In this document: positions 27,527 to 34,337 of the stretch, piece by piece | Layout: each line of letters starts with the position of its first letter | Numbering within the stretch: position 1 is the stretch's first letter | Assembly (NCBI GenBank): GCA_942492635.1 | Contig: CALOFP010000004.1 | Location: 124,001 to 188,000, forward strand | Direction: 5' to 3' | Source of the DNA: CALOFP01 sp942492635 | GTDB lineage: Bacteria; UBP6; UBA1177; CALOFP01 | DNA length: 64,000 bases | Notes under the pieces: model-generated | What the model was told of the DNA's origin: nothing | The model's database searches: none | The model's input: only the letters and a program-made list of their open reading frames with translations | Translations under genes and position numbers: made by a program

Positions 27527-28672
27527 CTATTCCCCATGATTCCTTGGCACAAAGTAGTTGTTATCTTTTAGAAGGGCCTCTTTTCGAGCTTCCGTCATAT
27601 CAGAAGAAACCATTTCCGCTACAAGTTCAGAGAGAGAGTACTCCGGTTCCCAACCCAGCTTTTCTTTAGCCTTGGTGTTGTCTCCGATAAGAAGGTCAAC
27701 TTCAGTAGGTCTGAAATATCTTGGATCTACCTTTACTATCGGATCTCCTGGCTTGATAGAACAAAGATCTTCACCTGTTTTTTCAGCTAAGATTTTTTGA
27801 TCAATCTCTTCAACAAAGCCTACCTCTTCAACACCTTTTCGCCTGAAGGAGACTTTTATGCCAAGTTCAGAAAAAGCCATTTTTACAAAATCTCTGATTT
27901 CAGTTGTAACACCTGTTGATACAACATAGTCATCCGCTTCTTGCTGTTGAAGCATTAGATACATTGCGCGAACATAGTCTTTTGCATGTCCCCAATCTCT
28001 TTTAGCGCTTAGGTTTCCGAGATAGAGACATTTTTGAAGACCGAGCGCTATTCGAACTGCCGCACGAGTTATTTTTCTGGTTACAAAGGTTTCACCCCTT
28101 AGAGGTGACTCATGGTTAAAAAGTATGCCGTTGCAGGCATACATTCCATAGGCTTCTCTGTAGTTGATTGTTATCCAGTAGGCATAGAGTTTTGCAACAG
28201 CGTAAGGACTTCTTGGGTAGAAAGGTGTGCTCTCTTTCTGGGGAACCTCCTGAACTAGCCCGTAGAGTTCGGATGTTGAGGCCTGGTAAAACTTTGTTTT
28301 TTTCTCCATCCCCAAAATTCGGATAGCTTCCAGAAGTCTCAAAGTGCCAAGCGCATCTGAATTGGCAGTATACTCCGGAGTGTCGAAACTCACTTTCACA
28401 TGGGATTGAGCCGCAAGGTTGTATATTTCATCAGGTTTTACTTCCTGAACTATTCGTATCAGGTTCGTGCTATCCGTAAGATCTCCATAATGCATTGAAA
28501 ATCGCACATCTTCATCATGAGGATCCTGATATAAATGATCAATCCTGTTGGTATTAAAAAGAGAACTTCTTCTTTTCACACCGTGAACACTATATCCTTT
28601 TTCCAGAAGAAATTCAGCTAGATAGGCTCCATCTTGACCTGTGATTCCTGTTATGAGTGCAACTTTCGACAT
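27527..28672 (-). CDS. gmd: GDP-mannose 4,6-dehydratase, copy 1
   Basis: From ATG 28672 (MSKVALITGITGQDGAYL) the product has 381 residues; AGAGG lies 6 bases upstream. A frame extension to 28699 would lie at or upstream of the likely transcript start set by the promoter at 28704-28731, so it is rejected. Motifs include the NADP-binding GITGQDG, YQASTSELYGLVQEVPQ, SPYAVAKLYAYW (YxxxK) and NHESPLRGETFVTRKI. The enzyme makes GDP-4-keto-6-deoxymannose. It is closely similar to copy 2 (32929-34074) and has the same length. Confidence 0.95.
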   Translation of the reverse strand: MSKVALITGITGQDGAYLAEFLLEKGYSVHGVKRRSSLFNTNRIDHLYQDPHDEDVRFSMHYGDLTDSTNLIRIVQEVKPDEIYNLAAQSHVKVSFDTPEYTANSDALGTLRLLEAIRILGMEKKTKFYQASTSELYGLVQEVPQKESTPFYPRSPYAVAKLYAYWITINYREAYGMYACNGILFNHESPLRGETFVTRKITRAAVRIALGLQKCLYLGNLSAKRDWGHAKDYVRAMYLMLQQQEADDYVVSTGVTTEIRDFVKMAFSELGIKVSFRRKGVEEVGFVEEIDQKILAEKTGEDLCSIKPGDPIVKVDPRYFRPTEVDLLIGDNTKAKEKLGWEPEYSLSELVAEMVSSDMTEARKEALLKDNNYFVPRNHGE

Positions 28673-28703
28673 ATCAACCTCTGGTTTAAATTTTGCCATT
28701 TGA

Positions 28704-28731
28704 ATTATATTAGCTGGAACAGCTAAGTCAA
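28704..28731 (-). promoter_or_regulatory. Sigma-70-type promoter of gmd copy 1
   Basis: On the minus strand TTGACT (28731-28726) precedes a 16-base spacer and TATAAT (28709-28704), 32 bases before the gmd ATG. The same boxes and spacing stand before the second gmd while the spacer bases differ, so the boxes appear to be conserved by function. Confidence 0.75.
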
Positions 28732-28838
28732 CTTATTGGCAAACCGCGACAATAACTACAAAGAGCGTTTAAAGAAATCATTTTCAGATTTCAGCGAATC
28801 CACATTCCCACCTGTGAACACCTTATTCGGGCTATAGA

Positions 28839-29828
28839 CTAGCCTAAATTCTCCCAATACCATTTCGCCGCTTCTTTTAGGCCGGTTTTGATGCTGAATT
28901 TCGGTTTGTAGCCGAGTAGTGTTTCGGCTTTTTTTATCGATGCGAGAGAGTGGGGGATGTCTCCGGCTCTTTCGGGGCCATGTTCCACTTTTATCTCTGC
29001 TATCTTTTTATCAAATGCTGAAAGGTTTTCTTTTAGCTCTGCTACCAGTTCGTTGAGATCGGTTCTTTCGCCGTATGCTATGTTGTAAACTTTGTTTACG
29101 GCTTCGGGATTCTCTGTAACTGCGGCGAGCTGGTTTGCCTGAACTACGTTATCAATGTATGTGAAGTCCCGTGAGAATGTTCCATCTCCGTTTATAACTG
29201 GCGGCTGGTGTTTCATAAGCTGCATTGTGAATTTTGGGATTACTGCGGCATATGCTCCGTTTGGGTCCTGTCTTTTTCCGAAAACGTTGAAATAGCGGAG
29301 TCCGATTGTTTCTATCCCGTATATCTGTCCGAAGTTTTCGGCAAAGAGTTCGTTCACATACTTTGTAATTGCATATGGTGAAAGAGGCTTTCCTATTTTA
29401 TCCTCAACTTTGGGGAGCTCTTTGCTGTCTCCGTAGGTTGAGGAACTTGCAGCGTAAACAAATCTTTTCACTCCACCTTCTTTTGCGGCGGCAAGCATAT
29501 TTACAAAACCGGTGATATTCACTTCGGTCGACGTCACGGGATCTTTTATGGATCTTGGAACGGATCCAAGAGCAGCCTGATGAAGAACGTATTTGACATT
29601 CCTGCAGGCTTTTCTGCATGTTTCTAAATCTCTTATATCGCCTTCGATAAGTGTGAAATCGGGATTTTCGAGAAAAGGTTCTACGTTTTCCCTTTTTCCT
29701 GTGGAAAAGTTATCGAGGCAGACGACTTTGTTATTCTGTTTAAGTAATGTTTCAACAAGGTTGCTGCCGATAAATCCGGCGCCACCGGTTACCAGGGCTG
29801 TTGAATTTTCTATTACTCTCGGTTTCAT
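28839..29828 (-). CDS. wbpP: UDP-N-acetylglucosamine(-uronate) 4-epimerase, WbpP/TviC-like
   Basis: This 329-residue SDR has VTGGAGFIGSNLVE, AALGSVPRSIKDP, YAASSSTYGDSKELPK and SPYAITKYVNE (YxxxK), followed by GLRYFNVFGKRQDP, a pattern specific to the WbpP/WbgU/TviC group. These enzymes interconvert UDP-GlcNAc/UDP-GalNAc or the corresponding uronic acids. The gene follows the WbpO-like dehydrogenase with a 121-base gap that holds no gene. Together they would supply UDP-GalNAcA, as in Vi antigen and Pseudomonas O6. Confidence 0.88.
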   Translation of the reverse strand: MKPRVIENSTALVTGGAGFIGSNLVETLLKQNNKVVCLDNFSTGKRENVEPFLENPDFTLIEGDIRDLETCRKACRNVKYVLHQAALGSVPRSIKDPVTSTEVNITGFVNMLAAAKEGGVKRFVYAASSSTYGDSKELPKVEDKIGKPLSPYAITKYVNELFAENFGQIYGIETIGLRYFNVFGKRQDPNGAYAAVIPKFTMQLMKHQPPVINGDGTFSRDFTYIDNVVQANQLAAVTENPEAVNKVYNIAYGERTDLNELVAELKENLSAFDKKIAEIKVEHGPERAGDIPHSLASIKKAETLLGYKPKFSIKTGLKEAAKWYWENLG

Positions 29829-29949
29829 ATATTTTCCTAAAATCTCACTTTTTTCTTATTCTACAACCAAAAAATACGAATCATCTTACTTCAGCTTTCC
29901 CTTTTTTCCAAATTATCTGCATTCTTTTTGGCTGATCGACCGTTTTTTC

Positions 29950-30663
29950 CTAAAGTCTGGCGTCCACGATCTCTTTTGGAAGGAAGTTTTTAACATCGTA
30001 GAGGACTTTTTTCTCTTTTCCGATGCTATCCAGATCAATTGTTTTAAATTCGTCGTGGGCTACGGCGAGGATTACGGAGTCGTAGCTTGCGAAATCGATT
30101 TTTTCGTGATGGGCGAGTGTTATTCCGTACTCTTCCTTTACTTCTTCGTGGTCGGCGAGTGGATCGTGCACGTCAACTTCACAGCCGAATTCCCTGAGTT
30201 CGCTTATTACGTCGATTACTCTTGAGTTTCTTATATCGGGACAGTTTTCCTTGAATGTGATTCCCATTACGAGGACGTTGTAGCCTTTTATCTGGATTCC
30301 TTTCTGGATCATCAATTTGACGACTTTGTTGGCGACAAATGCGCCCATGTTGTCGTTGATTCTCCTTCCACTCAGGATCACTTGGGGGTTGTATCCTAGT
30401 GTGAGGTAATATGGATCGACTCCGATGCAGTGTCCACCGACGAGTCCGGGCCTGAAATCGAGAAAATTCCATTTTGTTCCGGCAGCTTTGAGAACTTCGT
30501 GTGTGTCGATATCCATCTTTTCGAAAATCATCGAAAGTTCGTTTACGAATGCGATGTTGATGTCTCTCTGGGTGTTTTCTATAACTTTTGCAGCTTCGGC
30601 GACTTTCATCGAGGAGGCGAGGTGTGTTCCGGCGATGATTACTGATTTGTAAACGTCATCCAC
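29950..30663 (-). CDS. wbpO: UDP-N-acetyl sugar 6-dehydrogenase, WbpO/TviB-like: C-terminal part after frameshift
   Basis: This frame carries the central and C-terminal domains of a UDP-glucose/GDP-mannose dehydrogenase. KVAEAAKVIENTQRD lies in the central helix, GLVGGHCIGVDPYY contains the catalytic Cys, and a C-terminal UDP-binding domain includes VMGITFKENCPDIRNS. There is no credible independent start: the GTG at 30663 lies inside the conserved domain. The missing residues (VTSGSTPEIGKI) are encoded just upstream in the same frame and join the N-terminal frame exactly at AAAAAAG (30705-30699). Joined by a -1 shift, the two parts give about 417 residues, the normal WbpO length. Confidence 0.85.
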   Translation of the reverse strand: MDDVYKSVIIAGTHLASSMKVAEAAKVIENTQRDINIAFVNELSMIFEKMDIDTHEVLKAAGTKWNFLDFRPGLVGGHCIGVDPYYLTLGYNPQVILSGRRINDNMGAFVANKVVKLMIQKGIQIKGYNVLVMGITFKENCPDIRNSRVIDVISELREFGCEVDVHDPLADHEEVKEEYGITLAHHEKIDFASYDSVILAVAHDEFKTIDLDSIGKEKKVLYDVKNFLPKEIVDARL

Positions 30664-31202
30664 AATTTTCCCGATTTCCGGTGTGGATCCGCTGGTAACT
30701 TTTTTATTTTTTCAACTGAATGCTCTTTGTCTCCGGGATTGATTCTTTCGGGTGAGTAACCGCAGAAGAAGTCCTGGTTGAATTTGAGGCCGGAGAACTT
30801 CTCAAGGATCGGAACACAAACCTCTTCGGTACATCCGGGATAAACTGTCGATTCGTAGACAACTATGTCGTTCTTTTTAAGAACTTTTCCAACGGTTTCA
30901 CTGGCTTTTATGAGAGGTGTCAGATCAGGTCTTTTGTGCTCGTCGATCGGGGTGGGAACTGTGATTATGTAGAAATCGGAATCTTCAACTCCGTCAAGAG
31001 TTGTCGTGTAGGTAAGATGATTCGCTTCCTTGAGAAGATGAGATTCGACCTCGAGAGTTCTGTCCCAGCCTTCGAGTAGTTCTGATACTCTTTTTTCATT
31101 TATGTCGAATCCGACGGTGGGTGATTTCCTTCCGAATGCAACGGCAAGGGGAAGCCCGACATATCCGAGTCCGATTACTGCTATTTTTCTTTCGATCTGC
31201 AT
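30639..31202 (-). CDS. wbpO: UDP-N-acetyl sugar 6-dehydrogenase, WbpO/TviB-like: N-terminal part before frameshift
   Basis: The 187-codon frame encodes the NAD-binding domain (KIAVIGLGYVGLPLAVAFG, then VPTPIDEHKRPDL and VYESTVYPGCTEEVC) up to GDKEHSVEKIKK. After that it runs out of homology into about 20 unrelated residues and stops. The enzyme family oxidises C6 of UDP-GlcNAc or UDP-GalNAc to the uronic acid. AAGAGG lies upstream of the ATG. The frame breaks at A-AAA-AAG, where a -1 slip would restore the family sequence. It could be a programmed frameshift, a real inactivating one-base deletion in a run of A, or a sequencing error. Confidence 0.85.
   Translation of the reverse strand: MQIERKIAVIGLGYVGLPLAVAFGRKSPTVGFDINEKRVSELLEGWDRTLEVESHLLKEANHLTYTTTLDGVEDSDFYIITVPTPIDEHKRPDLTPLIKASETVGKVLKKNDIVVYESTVYPGCTEEVCVPILEKFSGLKFNQDFFCGYSPERINPGDKEHSVEKIKKLPADPHRKSGKLWMTFTNQ
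30658..30705 (-). promoter_or_regulatory. wbpO: Possible -1 frameshift signal: A-AAA-AAG heptamer plus downstream stem
   Basis: The heptamer AAAAAAG (30705-30699) is in the phase A-AAA-AAG relative to the upstream frame, the same slippery sequence used in E. coli dnaX. Ten bases later ATCCACA (30688-30682) can pair with TGTGGAT (30664-30658) around a 17-base loop. No strong upstream Shine-Dalgarno-like stimulator is obvious. Confidence 0.4.
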
Positions 31203-31293
31203 CCTTTCGACCTCTTAAATATAGATATTTCTATTAAAATAACTTCTTTTTTCCGCGTAAGTTTTTATTTCGCTATAGCTGTCATAAGCTCTT

Positions 31294-31623
31294 TTATAGT
31301 GAAGATACCTTGTACCCAGCGCTTCTTTCAACATAGGAGAACACTCTCTTTTTTGGCGGTTTCAAATATACTCTTGTGCCTTTTATAAGGGGTTTTACGA
31401 CAAGATCAATTTTTCGGGCGGTTATTTCTTTTTCGGCGGCGACGAGAAACTCTATTTTGTGCTCCATTTTTATTTCCAGGTCGGTTTCGACGAAAAGGTC
31501 GATGTCTCCGCCTTTTTTATAATCATAAACGCGGCTGCCGAAGAGGTATAATTTGCTTTCTGCTCCGAAAATTCGTTTGGAGAGCGCCACAAGTTTATTT
31601 TTAATGTCGGTGTCCAGTCTCAA
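31294..31623 (-). CDS. MNT-type nucleotidyltransferase domain protein
   Basis: This 109-residue protein has the minimal nucleotidyltransferase signature LFGSRVYDYKKGGDIDLFVE (GSR...DxD), with a third acidic residue near IDLVVKP. Such small proteins often form toxin-antitoxin pairs with a HEPN partner, adding nucleotides to it. No HEPN gene is seen on either side. Translation appears to start at TTG 31623 with AAGGA seven bases upstream. It is set between fcl copy 2 and the wbpO-like gene, next to degenerate direct repeats, which suggests an acquired accessory gene. Confidence 0.8.
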   Translation of the reverse strand: MRLDTDIKNKLVALSKRIFGAESKLYLFGSRVYDYKKGGDIDLFVETDLEIKMEHKIEFLVAAEKEITARKIDLVVKPLIKGTRVYLKPPKKRVFSYVERSAGYKVSSL

Positions 31624-31720
31624 CGCTGTTCCTTAAATATTTTTCCTGTTTTACCTTCAAATTTTACTCTTTTTACACAATCATTCTTAAGATACGTTTT
31701 TAGCGATGGATAATCCACTT

Positions 31721-31809
31721 TTTTGACCACTGATTACGCTGATTGCCATGATTACCTTGATTTCTTTTTGACCACAGATTTTACTGATTGTCATGATTAC
31801 CCTGATGTT
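31721..31809. repeat. Two degenerate direct repeats of about 44 bp
   Basis: A unit starting TTTTGACCAC at 31721 recurs at 31766, both running through GATTG(C/T)CATGATTACC; the copies differ at a handful of positions. A shorter third echo (GGATTACACTGATAA, about 31849) follows. The array fills the 258-base gap between fcl copy 2 and the nucleotidyltransferase gene. No gene is seen in that gap. Confidence 0.7.
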
Positions 31810-31881
31810 TCTTCTACAGATAGAGACCGTCGCTACTGCAGTTTGCGCGGATTACACTGATAATGAGTTTGCAATAGGAGC

Positions 31882-32925
31882 TTACCTTTTCCAGTACTCT
31901 TCATACACTTCTCGGATTCCGGTTTCGAGGGAAATTTCAGGGGTCCAGCCGAGTTGTTTTATCCGGTCTATGTTGAGGAGTTTTCTTGGGGTGCCGTCTG
32001 GTTTTTGGGTATCCCAATGGATTTTTCCTTGGTATCCGACGATTTTTTTAACGGTTTCTGCGAGTTCCCTGATCGTCAGATCAATTCCGGTGCCGATGTT
32101 TATGTGGGTGTTCCTGATCTCTTTTTTATTTGATGTCAGGTTTTTGAATTCCGTTTTTTCCATCAGATGCAGGCAGGCGGAAGCGAGATCGTCGACGTGG
32201 AGAAATTCTCTTTTCGGGGATCCTGAGCCCCAGAGTTTTATTTCTCCTTCGGATATTCCATATTTTTTAAGAATTTCAGATGTTTCGACCCATGTTTGGG
32301 TGCCGAGATTTTTTAAAATCGCTTCTTTTTCTCCGCTTTCGAGAAGTTTCGCGAGGTGAAACTTACGGATCATCGCCGGGAGGACGTGGCTCGTTTCAAG
32401 ATTGTAGTTGTCGTTGGGTCCGTAGAGGTTCGTTGGCATTACACTCAGAAAGTTCGTACCGTATTGAAGGTTGTAACTTTCGCAGAGTTTGATTCCGGCG
32501 ATTTTTGCGATTGCGTAGGGTTCGTTTGTGTATTCCAGTTCACCTGTGAGGAGCTCGGTCTCTTCTATGGGCTGTTTCGCGTTTCTGGGGTAGATGCAGC
32601 TGGAACCGAGGAAGAGAAGTTTTTTAACTCCGAATTTGTAAGCGCTGTGAATGACGTTGGATGCGATCATCAGATTTTCGTAGATGAAATCGGCTCGATC
32701 CCTGTTGTTTGCAAGGATTCCGCCAACTTTCCCAGCGGCGAGAAATACGTACTCCGGCTTCTCTTTTTCAAAGAAATTCTCAACATCCAGCTGGCGACAG
32801 AGATCAAGTTCGCTGTGCGTTTTTTCAACAATGTTTTCAAACCCTTCTTTTCGAAGCTTTCGAGAAATTCCACTTCCGACAAGTCCACGATGTCCGGATA
32901 CATATATTTTTGAATTTTTGTTCAC
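31882..32925 (-). CDS. fcl: GDP-L-fucose synthase, copy 2
   Basis: The 347-residue protein has the same motifs as copy 1 (SGHRGLVGSGI, FLGSSCIYPRNA, EPYAIAKIAGIKLCE) and the same insert around 205-235. By eye about three quarters of residues are identical between the copies. It follows gmd copy 2 by 3 bases, as copy 1 follows its own gmd. Base composition appears slightly more GC-rich than copy 1. Both copies keep the catalytic residues, so both should be active. Confidence 0.93.
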   Translation of the reverse strand: MNKNSKIYVSGHRGLVGSGISRKLRKEGFENIVEKTHSELDLCRQLDVENFFEKEKPEYVFLAAGKVGGILANNRDRADFIYENLMIASNVIHSAYKFGVKKLLFLGSSCIYPRNAKQPIEETELLTGELEYTNEPYAIAKIAGIKLCESYNLQYGTNFLSVMPTNLYGPNDNYNLETSHVLPAMIRKFHLAKLLESGEKEAILKNLGTQTWVETSEILKKYGISEGEIKLWGSGSPKREFLHVDDLASACLHLMEKTEFKNLTSNKKEIRNTHINIGTGIDLTIRELAETVKKIVGYQGKIHWDTQKPDGTPRKLLNIDRIKQLGWTPEISLETGIREVYEEYWKR

Positions 32926-32928
32926 GCT

Positions 32929-34074
32929 CTATTCTCCGTAATTCCTGGGCACAAAGTAGTTGTTGTCCTTGAGAAGCGCCTCTTTTCTTGCCTCTTGCAT
33001 GTCACAGGAAACCATTTCCGCGACAAGCTCCGGCAGGGTGTATACGGCCTCCCAACCCAGTTTTTCTTTTGCTTTGGTGTTGTCTCCGATTAGGAGTTCA
33101 ACTTCCGTGGGTCGGAAATATGACGGATCAACCTTCACCACAGTCTGACCTTTTTTCAATCTGCAGATTTCGGAACCGGTTTTTTCAAGAAGAAGGGATT
33201 CATTGATAGCCGCAACCACTCCTTTTTCATCTTCTCCGGATCCCTGGAATTCAATATCTATTCCGATTTCCGAGAAGGTCATTCTTACGAAATCCCGTAT
33301 TTCGGTTGTTACTCCGGTGGATATTACGAAATCCTCGGCGCTTTCCTGCTGAAGCATCAAATACATGGCCCTGACGTAATCTTTTGCATGACCCCAATCC
33401 CGCTTTGCGCTGAGGTTTCCGAGATAGAGACAGCTCTGGAGCCCGAGAGCGATTCTTACGGCTGCACGGGTTATTTTCCTTGTCACGAAGGTTTCGCCCC
33501 GTAACGGCGATTCGTGGTTGAAGAGAATGCCGTTGCAGGCGTACATTCCGTAGGCTTCGCGGTAGTTGACGGTTGTCCAGTAGGCGTAAAGCTTGGCCAC
33601 TGCATATGGACTTCTGGGATAGAAGGGTGTGGTTTCCTTCTGCGGAACTTCCTGCACGAGTCCGTAGAGTTCGGATGTGGAGGCCTGATAGAATCTGGTT
33701 TTTTTCTCCATTCCGAGAATTCGAATGGCTTCCAGAAGTCGGAGCGTTCCGAGTCCGTCGGTGTTGGCAGTGTATTCGGGTGTTTCAAAGCTCACTTTTA
33801 CATGGGACTGGGCTCCGAGATTATATATTTCGTCAGGCTGAACATCCTGAACTATTCTTATGAGATTTGTACTGTCGGTCAGGTCACCGTAATGCATGGA
33901 AAACCTTACGTCTTCATCGTGGGGATCCTGGTAGAGGTGATCTATCCTGTCGGTATTGAAAAGGGAACTCCTTCTTTTTATTCCATGAACACGGTATCCT
34001 TTTTTCAAAAGAAATTCGGCGAGATAGGCGCCGTCCTGTCCGGTAATTCCTGTAATGAGCGCTACTTTCGACAT
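32929..34074 (-). CDS. gmd: GDP-mannose 4,6-dehydratase, copy 2
   Basis: The start is ATG 34074 (MSKVALITGITGQDGAYL), 381 residues, with the same AGAGG-N6 leader as copy 1. A frame extension to 34122 would lie upstream of the promoter's -10 box and is excluded. All Gmd motifs are intact (GITGQDG, TSELYGLVQEVPQ, SPYAVAKLYAYW). The region most different from copy 1 is about residues 255-300 (GSGEDEKGVVAAINE). It heads the polysaccharide locus and is separated from the RND operon by 263 bases. Confidence 0.95.
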   Translation of the reverse strand: MSKVALITGITGQDGAYLAEFLLKKGYRVHGIKRRSSLFNTDRIDHLYQDPHDEDVRFSMHYGDLTDSTNLIRIVQDVQPDEIYNLGAQSHVKVSFETPEYTANTDGLGTLRLLEAIRILGMEKKTRFYQASTSELYGLVQEVPQKETTPFYPRSPYAVAKLYAYWTTVNYREAYGMYACNGILFNHESPLRGETFVTRKITRAAVRIALGLQSCLYLGNLSAKRDWGHAKDYVRAMYLMLQQESAEDFVISTGVTTEIRDFVRMTFSEIGIDIEFQGSGEDEKGVVAAINESLLLEKTGSEICRLKKGQTVVKVDPSYFRPTEVELLIGDNTKAKEKLGWEAVYTLPELVAEMVSCDMQEARKEALLKDNNYFVPRNYGE

Positions 34075-34105
34075 ATCAACCTCTGGTTTAAATTTTGCCT
34101 GAAGA

Positions 34106-34133
34106 ATTATATTGTCTGACATATCGAAGTCAA
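34106..34133 (-). promoter_or_regulatory. Sigma-70-type promoter of gmd copy 2
   Basis: TTGACT (34133-34128), a 16-base spacer and TATAAT (34111-34106) on the minus strand, 32 bases before the ATG at 34074. Boxes and distance match the promoter of gmd copy 1 exactly. Confidence 0.75.
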
Positions 34134-34192
34134 TTTATTGGGAAATGGCATATGCCCGTTGTAATCCCTTTCAACAAGGGTTTGAACTGAGT

Positions 34193-34215
34193 TTTCAACA
34201 TTAGAGATGTTGAAA
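34193..34215 (-). terminator. Inverted repeat downstream of the RND operon
   Basis: TTTCAACAT-TAGAG-ATGTTGAAA is a perfect 9-bp stem with a 5-base loop between the last RND gene and the gmd promoter. A shorter CCCTT/AAGGG hairpin lies beside it at 34166-34180. Neither has a strong T tract, so ending transcription of the pump operon is plausible but not certain. Confidence 0.4.
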
Positions 34216-34337
34216 GAGTGTTGAGAAGAGGTATCCCCTCATAATTCCTTTAGCTTTTCCCAAAGCCATAGAAGATATGAATTTTGAAAGCGCCCGAATA
34301 TTTATCGATCAATTTACGGAATTTCAGGTCCAGTCGA

